Shown: positions 1-10,647 of the stretch, piece by piece | Position numbering within the stretch: the stretch's first letter is position 1 | Layout: each line of letters starts with the position of its first letter | NCBI RefSeq assembly: GCF_009742705.1 | Contig: NZ_WPCU01000010.1 | Location: forward strand, 695,911 to 759,910 | Length of the DNA: 64,000 nt | Direction of reading: 5' to 3' | DNA from: Auraticoccus cholistanensis | GTDB taxonomy: Bacteria > Actinomycetota > Actinomycetes > Propionibacteriales > Propionibacteriaceae | Notes under the pieces: generated by a model | The model's input: only the letters and a program-made list of their open reading frames with translations | Database searches by the model: none | Told to the model about the DNA's origin: nothing | Translations under genes and position numbers: made by a program

Positions 1-1510
1 CGGCGTTCTCGGTGAGGACGCTGCTGCGGTTGGCCCAGAGCACGGTCGGCGTGCCGGCCGACGCCTGAGCTGCTCCGCCGCCGCTCACCGCGCCGGTCTG
101 GCCGTCCGGCGGGTCGGTGGGACCGCCCTCGTCGGCGTCCCCGGCCACCGGGCTGAGCACCTGGACGTGGAGGAAGCGGTGCCCAGGGGCGTAGTCGGTC
201 GCCTCGGGCAGCACGGCCCGGGCCTGCAGGCGCTGGCCGAAGTCCAACGGCACCCGGAAGAACTGGATCTCCCCGGGGACGATGTCCGCGGTGACGGTGC
301 CCTCGCCCACCTCGGGGGCGTCGTCCATCGAGCTGCCGCCCTGCACCTGCTGCCGCGGGCCCTCGCCGAGGTCCCGCCAGGCCGGCCGGTCGTCGGCCCG
401 GGCGCCGGTCTGCTCCGCCGGCGGCTCCTCGACCACGACCAGCTGGTAGGGCTGGCCGGACACCGGGTCACCGAACCCGGAGTGGGCCACGCGCAGCAGC
501 AGGTCCCCCTCGGCGCACTCCTCGTCGTCCTCGGACGCCAGGGCGTCGGCAAGCAGCCACCCCCGCTCGCCGCCGTACCTGGTGAGCACCTGGGCGGTGC
601 CCGACCCGCAGCGCTCACCGGCGGTGGTCAGCAGGTCGACGTCGAGCTGGGTCGTCCCCGTCTCCGGGCGCATGAACACCCCCGCCCACAGCGTCGAACC
701 GGGGATCCGCCGCTCGATCCGGTAGTGCCGCGGCTCCTCACCCTCGCCCGCCTCGTCCACCCAGCTGCCCGGCCCGATCGCCGGGGCGTCGGCCGCCTGC
801 ACCGTGCCCTGCACCGGCCGGCCGTTGACCTCCAGCTCGTCCACCGCCCGTTCCTGCACCTGGCGGAGGGTCTGGGTGAGCTCGTCGGTGTCCTCGGCGT
901 CGTAGTAGGTGCCGCGGCCGCGGTCGGCGATGCAGGTCAGCTGTTCACGGGCCTTGCCGCCGACCCGCAGGCCGACCACGTCGATCCGCAGGTCGATCCC
1001 CGCGGCGGCGATCCGCTCGGCCACCGGGCAGGGGTCGGGGACGCAGGTCTCCTCGCCGTCGGAGACCAGCAGGATGGAGCGCTGACCGCTGTCGCCGACG
1101 TCCTCGGCCGCCCGCTCCAGGGCGTAGGCGATCGGCGTCTCGCCGTAGGGCTGGTAGCGCTCGACCTCCGCCCGCAGCTCCTCGCGGTTGTCGGTGCCGA
1201 TCTCCACCGCCAGCCGGCTGTCCTCGCAGGCCCCGGGGTCGGAGCGGTCGAAGACCTCCGAGCCGTACACCCGCATCCCCACCTCGGCGTCGTCGGGGAG
1301 GGTGTCGATCACCTCGCCGAGGGCGGTCTTGGCGGCTTCGATCTTGGTGCGGCCGTCGCCGGCGGGCTCGGCCATGGAGCCCGAGGAGTCCATCACCAGC
1401 AGCAGCCGGCCGGGCTCGTCGGCGTGCGCGGGTGCCGCCGGGAGCAGCAGCACGGCGGTGGTGACGATCAGCGAGAGGGCGGCAGCAGCGGGACGTCGCA
1501 CGGTGGTCAT
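1..1510 (-). CDS. secreted von Willebrand factor A domain protein (3' end outside window)
   Basis: Open from the ATG at 1510 (reverse strand) through the left window edge, 503 codons visible. Residues 1-30 form a signal peptide (two Arg, a hydrophobic core, Ala-His-Ala before residue 31). It is followed at once by a VWA fold whose MIDAS motif DSSGS lies at 41-45, with the later SDGEETC segment also typical of VWA domains. The rest (about 240-503) has no domain I recognise and contains many Asp/Glu. The protein is therefore exported and probably binds a divalent metal and a protein or surface ligand. It may be membrane-anchored beyond the window. It is divergent from the HTH gene at 1591, and a 19-base inverted repeat lies between them. 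Certain as a VWA protein; ligand unknown. Confidence 0.9.
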   Translation of the reverse strand, partial: MTTVRRPAAAALSLIVTTAVLLLPAAPAHADEPGRLLLVMDSSGSMAEPAGDGRTKIEAAKTALGEVIDTLPDDAEVGMRVYGSEVFDRSDPGACEDSRLAVEIGTDNREELRAEVERYQPYGETPIAYALERAAEDVGDSGQRSILLVSDGEETCVPDPCPVAERIAAAGIDLRIDVVGLRVGGKAREQLTCIADRGRGTYYDAEDTDELTQTLRQVQERAVDELEVNGRPVQGTVQAADAPAIGPGSWVDEAGEGEEPRHYRIERRIPGSTLWAGVFMRPETGTTQLDVDLLTTAGERCGSGTAQVLTRYGGERGWLLADALASEDDEECAEGDLLLRVAHSGFGDPVSGQPYQLVVVEEPPAEQTGARADDRPAWRDLGEGPRQQVQGGSSMDDAPEVGEGTVTADIVPGEIQFFRVPLDFGQRLQARAVLPEATDYAPGHRFLHVQVLSPVAGDADEGGPTDPPDGQTGAVSGGGAAQASAGTPTVLWANRSSVLTENA

Positions 1511-1539
1511 CCTCGGGTCGAATGGGCTACTGTCCGATA

Positions 1540-1558
1540 GGAAACAGCCATTGTTTCC
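1540..1558. promoter_or_regulatory. candidate operator: GGAAACA-N5-TGTTTCC
   Basis: Perfect 7-base inverted repeat with a 5-base spacer between the VWA start (1510) and the HTH regulator start (1591). It is unusually AT-rich for the window. On the + strand the right arm overlaps a possible -35 (TTGTTT, 1551-1556) before CAATAC (1565-1570), so a protein bound here could block the regulator's own promoter. Binding by the adjacent HTH protein is inference. Confidence 0.55.
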
Positions 1559-1590
1559 GATTGTCAATACTGGTCGGGGACGGGGACAGC

Positions 1591-2079
1591 ATGTCGGAGC
1601 AGGCGGCCAACCGCCGACGCCAGGAGGAGCTGTACGGCGAGCCGCTGGCCAGCCTGGTCGCCGGGATCTGCGACACGCTGGGGATCAACCAGACGGCGGT
1701 CGCCCGGGTGCTCGGTCTGTCCACCCCGATGCTGTCCCACCTGGTCGCCGGACGACGGGTCAAGATCGGCAGCCCGCTCGCCCACGCCCGCCTGGTCCAG
1801 CTGCGCCGGCTCGCCGCCGACGTCGCCGCGGGCCGGACGTCGCCCGCGCAGGCCGCGGAGGAGGTCGCGCGGATCGCCGCCTCGCAGGACTCCTGGGCGA
1901 CCACCGCGCCGACGACCGAGCCCGCGGCCCTGCAGCAGCAGCTGCTCAGCGTGGCACCGGCCGAGGAGTGGGTGCAGATCGCCGCGGAGATCGCCGAGCG
2001 GCACCCGGGTGCGGCGGCGCTGCTGCACCAGCTGGCGGCGGGACGGGCGCAGGGCGGCGACGTGGACCGGGTCGGCTGA
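1591..2079 (+). CDS. helix-turn-helix DNA-binding protein
   Basis: 162 residues from ATG 1591; the open frame reaches back to 1522, but that stretch overlaps the putative promoter. Residues about 20-60 form an XRE-like HTH (...LGINQTAVARVLGLSTPMLSHL...), followed by a helical, Ala/Glu-rich C-terminal part with no domain I recognise. It is likely a transcription factor that controls itself and the divergent VWA gene through the repeat at 1540-1558. The family is common in actinobacteria but I know of no assigned function. Confidence 0.8.
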   Translation: MSEQAANRRRQEELYGEPLASLVAGICDTLGINQTAVARVLGLSTPMLSHLVAGRRVKIGSPLAHARLVQLRRLAADVAAGRTSPAQAAEEVARIAASQDSWATTAPTTEPAALQQQLLSVAPAEEWVQIAAEIAERHPGAAALLHQLAAGRAQGGDVDRVG

Positions 2080-2229
2080 CGCTGGTCGTCCCGCGTGCCG
2101 GGCTGGCGCCTGGCTCGGGTGAGGAGGTTCCGTCACACGGCGAAGAGCCTGCGACGTCTGTGCGGAGCCGGTGAGCTCGGAGCGGTGGTCGCGGTGGCTG
2201 GCGGCGTACCCGGGTGCGGAGGAGGGTGG

Positions 2230-2395
2230 TCTGTCGTCCCGCCCGGGGTGCCGGGTCCTGACCGGGTAGCGGAGCACGCCCGCGCCCAGACCGAGCCCGT
2301 GCAGCCAGGGCGGCCACGGGCTCGGTCTCGTGCGGGGCCAGGTGCGCCCAGCCGCCGCCGGGCAGCACCAGGACGTGGGTGTGCGCCGGTCTCAG
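2230..2395 (-). pseudogene. decayed 5' fragment of an alpha/beta-hydrolase (esterase/lipase type)
   Basis: Directly after the alcohol dehydrogenase, overlapping its stop, the reverse strand encodes [20 protein letters not shown] and then ETEPVAA. After a one-base frame change near 2307 it continues as WLHGLGLGAGVLRYPVRTRHPG. This is the characteristic N-terminus of acetyl-esterase/lipase-like alpha/beta-hydrolases. The first codon is CTG where an ATGA coupling to the dehydrogenase stop would be expected. Nothing resembling the nucleophile elbow follows. Start loss, frameshift and 3' truncation together indicate a remnant. 2080-2229 shows no other gene. Confidence 0.65.
2288..2328. terminator. 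14-bp perfect hairpin, terminator-like
   Basis: Arms 2288-2301 and 2315-2328 are perfect complements around a 13-base loop. No T-run follows on either strand. It lies between the convergent HTH gene and alcohol dehydrogenase and could end both transcripts. However, it also coincides with the frameshift site of the hydrolase remnant, so it may be a by-product of that decay. Confidence 0.4.
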
Positions 2396-3447
2396 GACAC
2401 CGCGGGGAAGGTGCTGGTGTCGATCACGAACCGGTAGCGGACGTCGCTGGCCACGACCCGGTCGTAGGCCGCGGTGATCTCGTCGCCGCTGATCTTCTCG
2501 ACCGTGGCGCCCAGGCCGTGCTCGGCGCAGAAGTCGAGCATCTCCTGGGTCTCGGCGATCCCGCCGATGTTGGATCCCGCGAGGCTGCGCCGGGCCCCGG
2601 CCAGCGCGCCGGCCCGGACGCTGAGCGGGTTCTCCGGCAGCCCGACGTTGACCAGGGTGCCGTCGACCTTGAGCAGTCCCAGGAAGGCGTTCATGTCGAG
2701 GTCGGCGGAGACGGTGCTGATGATGAGGTCGAAGGACCGGGCCAGGGCGCGGAACGTCTCGGGGTCGCTGGTGGCGTGGTAGTGGGTGGCCCCGAAGCGC
2801 TCGCCGTCCTCCTTCTTGGACAGCGTCTGGCTCAGCACGGTGACCTCGGCCCCCATGGCGGCGGCGAGCTTGACGCCCATGTGGCCCAGGCCGCCCATGC
2901 CGACGATCGCGACCTTCTTGCCCGGGCCGGCGCCCCAGTGCCGCAGCGGGGAGTACAGGGTGATCCCGGCGCACAGCAGCGGCGCGGCCTCGGCCAGGTC
3001 GATGCCCTCGGGGATCCGCAGGGCGTAGTCCTGCTCGACGGTGATGGCGGTGGAGTAGCCGCCGTCGTTCCAGCGACCGTCGCGGCCCTTCGCGTTGTAG
3101 GTGCCGACCATGCCGCCGCCGCTGCAGTACTGCTCGTTCCCGCTGCGGCACTCGGGGCACTCGCGGCAGGAGTCCACGAAGACGCCCACGCCGATGCGGT
3201 CTCCCACGGCGAACTTGGTCACCTCCGGGCCCACCTGGGCGACGGTGCCGGCGATCTCGTGCCCGGGCACCAGCGGGAAGTGCGCCTTCCCCCACTCCTC
3301 GCGCGCGGTGTGGATGTCGGAGTGGCAGATGCCGGCCCAGGCGATGTCGACCAGCACCTCGGTGGGACCGGGCTCGCGGCGGGTGATGGTGGTGGCGGCG
3401 AAGGGGGCGCCGGCGGACGGGGTGGCGTAGGCAGCTGCCTGGGGCAT
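2392..3447 (-). CDS. zinc-dependent alcohol dehydrogenase (NAD(P)-dependent, cinnamyl/YahK-AdhC type)
   Basis: 351 residues, the usual MDR length. Catalytic zinc ligands Cys41, His63-Glu64 and a Cys near 159; structural zinc Cys94, 97, 100 and 108. The nucleotide-binding motif is GMGGLGHMG. The sequence resembles the cinnamyl-alcohol/AdhC branch, which usually reduces aldehydes with NADPH. The start is set by a strong GAGGAGG ribosome site before ATG 3447. It sits alone, 129 bases downstream of the hydrolase gene on the same strand. A decayed hydrolase overlaps its stop, so it was probably once a two-gene unit. Substrate not predictable. Confidence 0.93.
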   Translation of the reverse strand: MPQAAAYATPSAGAPFAATTITRREPGPTEVLVDIAWAGICHSDIHTAREEWGKAHFPLVPGHEIAGTVAQVGPEVTKFAVGDRIGVGVFVDSCRECPECRSGNEQYCSGGGMVGTYNAKGRDGRWNDGGYSTAITVEQDYALRIPEGIDLAEAAPLLCAGITLYSPLRHWGAGPGKKVAIVGMGGLGHMGVKLAAAMGAEVTVLSQTLSKKEDGERFGATHYHATSDPETFRALARSFDLIISTVSADLDMNAFLGLLKVDGTLVNVGLPENPLSVRAGALAGARRSLAGSNIGGIAETQEMLDFCAEHGLGATVEKISGDEITAAYDRVVASDVRYRFVIDTSTFPAVS

Positions 3448-3576
3448 GGTCCTCCTCGGTGGACGTGGTTCGAGGACACTCTGGCACGCCGTCGCGCGCC
3501 GGCCACAACCCGCCCGCGCAGCTCCCCCTGGCCCCGCTGCTCCCCCGGCGGTGGCGCTGCTGCCCCCGGGCGGGAC

Positions 3577-4416
3577 TCAGCCCCGTGCCACCTGCCGGCG
3601 CACCGACTCGACCGCCTCGGCGACCATCTCGGGCTGGTCGATCATCAGCAGGTGCTTGCCCTCGTCGGTGACCACCTGGCGGGCATGCAGCATCCGGGCC
3701 AGCCGGTGCTGCTTGGCCAGCCAGTCCCGCCCGCCGGTCGAGCTGGCGCTGAGCACCACGACGGGCACGTCGGGGAACGGGTGGGCGGAGCGGACGCCGA
3801 GCAGGTCCCAGCCCTGACCGCTCCAGCTGCAGTACTCGGCCACCACCGCCGCCAGCGCGTCCGCGTCGGTGTAGGGGTGGCGCAGGGCGGGGGTCCGCAG
3901 CACCTGCGCGGGGTCGCGGACCAGGGTCGAGGCCCCCACCTGGTGCAGCAGCCCGCCGAGCGCCCGCAGCGCCCGCCGCCGGGCGAGCCGGTGCACCGTC
4001 CTCGGCAGCGCCACCGGGAGCTCCCGCGGCGGCGAGGTGTAGAAGCTGACGCTGGAGTCGACCAGCACCAGCCCGGCGACCAGCTCGGGGTGCCGGCGGG
4101 CCAGGGCCTCGACGTGGTAGCCCGCCATCGACTGGGCGACCAGCACCGCCGGCGCTCCCAGGGTGCGGACGACCTCCGCCAGCAGCGTCACGCTCTCGGC
4201 CAGCGTGGGCAGCGTCCCCGGCCAGGGGGTGCCGCCCAGGCCCGGCCGGTCCAGCGCGGCCCAGTGCACGCCGGGCAGCAGCTCGGTGACGGCCGTCCAG
4301 TAGTCGGCGACGATCCCGGCACCGCCGGTGAACAGCACCAGCGGCCCCTCGCCGGGCGACTCGAGCAGGTGCACGGCGTGGCCCGCGAGGACGGGGGACG
4401 TGGAGGTGGGCGGCAC
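3577..4416 (-). CDS. alpha/beta-hydrolase fold protein
   Basis: 279 residues from GTG 4416. It has the nucleophile elbow AQSMAGY (Ser96), an oxyanion region near FTGGAG (29-34), and the late His in EGKHLLMID before a final helix. The Asp partner is probably in the DVPVVVLSAS segment. No signal peptide, so cytoplasmic. It is last in a reverse-strand run behind rpiB and the 468-residue unknown gene (38-base gap). It could be an esterase, a haloperoxidase-like enzyme or a peptidase. A GGGGCGG before the GTG supports the start. Confidence 0.85.
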   Translation of the reverse strand: MPPTSTSPVLAGHAVHLLESPGEGPLVLFTGGAGIVADYWTAVTELLPGVHWAALDRPGLGGTPWPGTLPTLAESVTLLAEVVRTLGAPAVLVAQSMAGYHVEALARRHPELVAGLVLVDSSVSFYTSPPRELPVALPRTVHRLARRRALRALGGLLHQVGASTLVRDPAQVLRTPALRHPYTDADALAAVVAEYCSWSGQGWDLLGVRSAHPFPDVPVVVLSASSTGGRDWLAKQHRLARMLHARQVVTDEGKHLLMIDQPEMVAEAVESVRRQVARG

Positions 4417-4454
4417 CGCCCCAGCATCGCACCCCCGCGACGACGAGCGGCGGG

Positions 4455-5861
4455 TCACCGGTCCAGCACGGTGGTGCCCAGCCAGGCCAGCGCCTCCGTC
4501 GAGGGGTCGCCGGCCAGCAGCCGGCGCTCGGTGCGCTGCACCAGCTCCGACAGCGAGGACCCGCCCAGCAGCCGCCCATCCAGGGCGCGCGCCGCCTCGT
4601 CGGGCAGCCAGCGCAGCAGCGTGACCTCGCGGGCCGTCGTGCGCGGGTCGACCGCGAGCGGGCCGCCGGGCAGCCCCGCCCCGAGGCGGTCGACCAGCGC
4701 GGCGGCCGTCCGGGTCGACGCCGGCCCGAGCCGGCCACCCAGCAGCTCCAGCTCCAGCAGCAGCTCCGTGTCCGCCGACCCGGCCGTCCGGGCCAGCGCG
4801 GCCGCGGCCGGCGACGGGTCCGCGCCGGAGGTGGCCAGGGCGACCAGCACCGCCATCGCGGCCGTGGGTGCGCCCGCCCCTCGGGTGAGCTCCGGCAGCA
4901 GCTGCACCGCCCGGGCCAGGTGCTCCGCGGCGCCCGAGCGCTGGTGCTCCTCGACCGCCAGCAGCACCGACCACGGCGAGCCGGCGCCGGCCGGCTCGGC
5001 CAGCGCGCGGGCGACCGCCTCGTCCCGCTCGGCCCCCACCCCACCGCGGGCCAGCACCAGCACCGAGGCGGGATCGGTCAGCACCGGCACGCCCTGCCGC
5101 CGGGGCGCCTCGCGGACCAGCTCGGCCGCGCGGGCGGCCACCACCTCCTCCACGTCGGAGGCCCAGCACGGCTCGAGCACGGTCTCCCCCTCGGGGCCGT
5201 GCAGGCTCACCGGCCAGCAGCCGGGACGGCTGGCCACCAGCTGGGTCAGCGGTCCCGTCGAGGAGACCTCCAGCTCCTCGGGGTGCACGATGCCGGCGTC
5301 GGGGTGCTCCAGCTCCAGCGGGTCCTCGAGCCGGCGCTCCAGCACGGGCAGCCACGCCGGCAGGGCGCCGGCCACCTCCGCCCGGGTCTCCCACCGCGTC
5401 CGCAGGGTGACGGTGGTGCCGTCGGGGCCGGGCTGCAGCGGGCCGAGCTCGCCGCCGGTCCGCAGGGTGGCACGCAGCGGGCGGGTCACCAGCAGCTCCG
5501 GCTCCGGGCCGAGCACCGCCAGCAGCCCGTGCACCCCCGAGCCCCAGCACCAGGCCGCCCGGTCGGTCCCCAGCCGCCACACCAGCGACTCCACCGCCAC
5601 CCCCGGCCGCTCGCCCTGCAGCAGCACCCGGGTGTGCCAGGCGTCGGAGAAGGCGTGCCGGACCCGCCAGCGCAGCCCCTGCCCGGCCCCGCCCAGCTCG
5701 ACCTCGTCCGGCGCCGTGCTGACGTCCTGCACCGGCAGCAGCACGCCGTCCAGCTGCGGCCGCAGGGTGCAGCGCAGCAGCTCGCGGCCGCCGTCGAGCA
5801 GCACCACGGCGCCGTCGTCGACGACGACGGCGAACCGTCCCCAGGTCGTCGGGGCGCTCAC
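4455..5861 (-). CDS. conserved-looking protein of unknown function
   Basis: 468 residues from GTG 5861. I do not recognise a domain. The N-terminal half (to about 230) looks beta-rich with many Trp and alternating hydrophobic residues. The C-terminal half is Ala/Leu-rich helical, perhaps HEAT- or TPR-like. There is no signal peptide, membrane span or catalytic motif. It is 28 bases downstream of rpiB and 38 upstream of the hydrolase, all on one strand, so probably one operon. Codon use and GC match the neighbours, so it is a real gene and not a shadow. Confidence 0.75.
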   Translation of the reverse strand: MSAPTTWGRFAVVVDDGAVVLLDGGRELLRCTLRPQLDGVLLPVQDVSTAPDEVELGGAGQGLRWRVRHAFSDAWHTRVLLQGERPGVAVESLVWRLGTDRAAWCWGSGVHGLLAVLGPEPELLVTRPLRATLRTGGELGPLQPGPDGTTVTLRTRWETRAEVAGALPAWLPVLERRLEDPLELEHPDAGIVHPEELEVSSTGPLTQLVASRPGCWPVSLHGPEGETVLEPCWASDVEEVVAARAAELVREAPRRQGVPVLTDPASVLVLARGGVGAERDEAVARALAEPAGAGSPWSVLLAVEEHQRSGAAEHLARAVQLLPELTRGAGAPTAAMAVLVALATSGADPSPAAAALARTAGSADTELLLELELLGGRLGPASTRTAAALVDRLGAGLPGGPLAVDPRTTAREVTLLRWLPDEAARALDGRLLGGSSLSELVQRTERRLLAGDPSTEALAWLGTTVLDR

Positions 5862-5889
5862 GCTGCGGCCTCCCGTCAGGGCCGCCGGT

Positions 5890-6357
5890 TCAGGCCGACG
5901 GCGCGATCTTGCCGCTGGCCTCGTAGGCGTCGATCATCGCGATCCGGCGGGCGTGGCGCTCCTCGCCCGGGAAGGCGGTGTCGAGGAAGGTGCGCACGAT
6001 CTCCCAGGTCTCCTCCGGCGTGTGCATCCGACCGCCGACCGAGACCACGTTGGCGTTGTTGTGCTGGCGGGCCAGCCGGGCCAGCTCGGGGTTCCAGGCC
6101 AGCGCGGCCCGCACCCCGGTCACCTTGTTGGCCGCGATCTGCTCGCCGTTCCCGGAGCCGCCCAGCACGATGCCCAGCGAGCCGGCGTCGGCCACCACGG
6201 CCTCGGCGCAGGGGATGATGAACTCCGGGTAGTCGTCGGCCGGGTCCAGCTCGGCGGCCCCGTGGTCGACGACCTCGTAGCCGGCTCCGGCGAGCCGGGC
6301 GAGCAGGTCCTGCTTGACGTCGAAGGCGGCGTGGTCGGTGGCGATGTGGACGCGCAT
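5890..6357 (-). CDS. rpiB: ribose-5-phosphate isomerase B
   Basis: 155 residues; interconverts ribose 5-phosphate and ribulose 5-phosphate in the pentose phosphate pathway. Family motifs visible: DHAAFDVK near the start (residues 7-14) and GGSGNGEQIAANK in the phosphate-binding/active-site loop. The Glu in GNGEQ is the arrangement known from the mycobacterial enzyme, where Glu is the general base instead of Cys. A longer frame upstream was rejected because CAGACT lies 6 bases before ATG 6357, the leaderless pattern seen repeatedly here. It heads an operon with the unknown protein and the hydrolase. Confidence 0.95.
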   Translation of the reverse strand: MRVHIATDHAAFDVKQDLLARLAGAGYEVVDHGAAELDPADDYPEFIIPCAEAVVADAGSLGIVLGGSGNGEQIAANKVTGVRAALAWNPELARLARQHNNANVVSVGGRMHTPEETWEIVRTFLDTAFPGEERHARRIAMIDAYEASGKIAPSA

Positions 6358-6363
6358 GGCTGC

Positions 6364-6404
6364 AGTCTGGCAGGCCGCTGCGGTTCGGATCGACTCGGTA
6401 GCGT
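6364..6404. promoter_or_regulatory. divergent leaderless -10 boxes for rpiB and the extensin-like gene
   Basis: Reverse strand CAGACT (6364-6369) ends 6 bases before the rpiB ATG. Forward strand TAGCGT (6399-6404) ends 8 bases before the GTG at 6413. With a start point 6-8 bases after the -10, both messages would begin at their start codons. No clear -35 was identified. Confidence 0.6.
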
Positions 6405-6412
6405 GGCGGACC

Positions 6413-7243
6413 GTGCCCACCCGGCGGACCCTGCTCACCACCACGGCGATCACCCTCGGCTCGCTGGCCGCCGGCCCGGTCGTGGCCGGGTGCGGGGTGG
6501 CTGCTCCGGGGACCACGTCGCGGGAGCGCCCCACCTGCGTGGCCCGCAGCCAGCTGTCACGCCGCGACGAGGTCGGCGGCGTCCCGCTGGCCTACGAGGA
6601 GAACGGGCGCCGGCAGGCGTTCTGGCTCGAGCCGGGCTTCGCCGCGCGGCTGGACACCTGGCTGGCGTGGTGGGTCGAGCACAGCGGGCTGCCCGCTCCC
6701 GACGAGCTCGTCACCTTCGGCACCTGGATCGACGGCTCCGGGGACTGCAGCTCCTGGCACCACGCCGGCCGCGCCTTCGACGTCACCGCGCTGCGCCGCG
6801 ACGGCGCCGTCCAGGTGCACGCCCGGATGGACCGGATCGACCGGCTGCCGCCGGAGCAGCAGCCGCCCGCCCGGCGCCGCTACTGGCAGCTGGCGGCCGG
6901 GCTCAGCCTGCACTTCGCCGACGTGCTGACCGCGCTCTTCGACGACGCCCACCGCAACCACGTCCACGTCGACAACGGCCGCTCGGGGTCGGCGCAGGCC
7001 CGCTTCACCGGGCGCTCACCGGTGCAGACCCGCACGGTCCAGGCGGTGTGCGCCGAGGTGTGGGGTGTCCCGACCGCACTCAGCGGCCGGTGGGACGGCG
7101 CCACCCGCGCGAGCGTCGAGCAGGTGCTGGCCCTCGACGAGGTGGCGCCGACGCTGGCCCGGCTCGGCGGCGACGGCGACCTGGTCGGCGACGAGCCGAC
7201 CTGGCAGGCGTTCGTCACCGCCTCGGTCGGGCGGGCCGGCTGA
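6413..7243 (+). CDS. extensin-like / D,D-peptidase-like lipoprotein
   Basis: 276 residues from GTG 6413 (TAGCGT box 8 bases upstream). N-terminal RR then a hydrophobic run ending in VVAGC, a lipobox, so it is probably an acylated surface lipoprotein. The central part has DCSSWHHAGRAFDVTAL and later HRNHVHVDNG. This His/Asp pattern is that of extensin-like and VanY/peptidase M15-type zinc folds. A cell-wall hydrolytic or binding role is plausible. It is convergent with the Rv2466c-like gene. Confidence 0.75.
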   Translation: MPTRRTLLTTTAITLGSLAAGPVVAGCGVAAPGTTSRERPTCVARSQLSRRDEVGGVPLAYEENGRRQAFWLEPGFAARLDTWLAWWVEHSGLPAPDELVTFGTWIDGSGDCSSWHHAGRAFDVTALRRDGAVQVHARMDRIDRLPPEQQPPARRRYWQLAAGLSLHFADVLTALFDDAHRNHVHVDNGRSGSAQARFTGRSPVQTRTVQAVCAEVWGVPTALSGRWDGATRASVEQVLALDEVAPTLARLGGDGDLVGDEPTWQAFVTASVGRAG

Positions 7244-7286
7244 CCCGCCCGTCCGTGCGTCCGGTCCGCTGCCCGGCCCGGGGATG

Positions 7287-7901
7287 TCAGTCGAAGATCG
7301 GCCCCACGTCGCGGGTCCGCTTGAGCTCGAAGAAGCCCGGGTAGGCCGTCACCTTCTCGACGCCGTCGAACAGCAGACCGGCCTCCTCGCCCTTGGGCGC
7401 CGGCGAGATCACCGGGCCGAACAGCGACCTGCCGTTGATCCGCACCACCGGGGTGCCCACCTCCGAGCCGACCGGGTCCATGCCCTCGTGGTGGGAGGCC
7501 CGCAGCTTGTCGTCGTTGGCGTCGGTGTCGCCCAGGTCGGCCAGCTCGACGGGCAGGTCGACGTCGCGCAGCGCCTGCTCGATGGTCTCGCGGTCGTTGG
7601 GGCGCCCGCCGGGGTGGATCAGCGTCCCGATGGCGGTGTAGAAGTCGCGCAGCTTCTCCGAGCCGTACTGCTCCTCCACCCCGATGCAGACCCGGACCGC
7701 GGCCCAGGCGCCGGCCAGCATCGTGCGGTAGCCCTCCGGGACGTCCTTGTCCTCGTTGAGCACGGCGAGGCTCATCACGTGGAAGACGGTGCGCACGTCG
7801 CGCACCTTCTCGACCTCGAGCATCCAGCGCGAGGTCATCCACGCCCAGGGGCACTGCGGGTCGAACCAGAGGTCGACCGTCTTCACGTCGGTGTCAGCCA
7901 T
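7287..7901 (-). CDS. DsbA-family mycothiol-dependent nitroreductase/oxidoreductase homologue (Rv2466c-like)
   Basis: 204 residues, close along its length to mycobacterial Rv2466c: opening [36 protein letters not shown] and closing FFELKRTRD. Rv2466c has a CPWC active site and uses mycothiol. Here it is Cys17-Pro-Trp-Ala20, so the resolving Cys is missing and the enzyme would work as a monothiol, with mycothiol closing the cycle. Cytoplasmic (no signal). TAGGCT lies 6 bases before ATG 7901, so probably leaderless. Divergent from pepN. Confidence 0.9.
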   Translation of the reverse strand: MADTDVKTVDLWFDPQCPWAWMTSRWMLEVEKVRDVRTVFHVMSLAVLNEDKDVPEGYRTMLAGAWAAVRVCIGVEEQYGSEKLRDFYTAIGTLIHPGGRPNDRETIEQALRDVDLPVELADLGDTDANDDKLRASHHEGMDPVGSEVGTPVVRINGRSLFGPVISPAPKGEEAGLLFDGVEKVTAYPGFFELKRTRDVGPIFD

Positions 7902-8003
7902 GGCCGCAGCCTAGTGTCGGCCCCGGCCGGCTCCAGCCGGGCCCCGGGCGCCCACGGGCTTCGGCGGGGGCGGCGCGGTGACCTTCGTGTAACGTCACGC
8001 GGA

Positions 8004-8025
8004 CGCGGCGGCCGGTACCGCCGCG
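8004..8025. other. hairpin in the pepN leader
   Basis: CGCGGCGG (8004-8011) pairs with CCGCCGCG (8018-8025) around six bases, between a possible -10 TAACGT (7990-7995) and the pepN ribosome site. It could mildly affect pepN translation or mRNA stability. Such stems arise easily at this GC content. Confidence 0.25.
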
Positions 8026-8055
8026 CCCGTGAATCCGGCCGAAGGTGGACGCTGC

Positions 8056-10643
<2,588 letters not shown>

Positions 10644-10647
<4 letters not shown>

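Noticed and set aside
2095-7344. Very long open frame of about 1749 codons on the + strand
   Set aside because: Shadow of the reverse-strand genes adh, hydrolase, unknown and rpiB: low-complexity Gly/Ala/Arg/Gln translation with no domain. Similar shadows (e.g. 1946-5044, 26942-29770, 31969-34923) were also left out.
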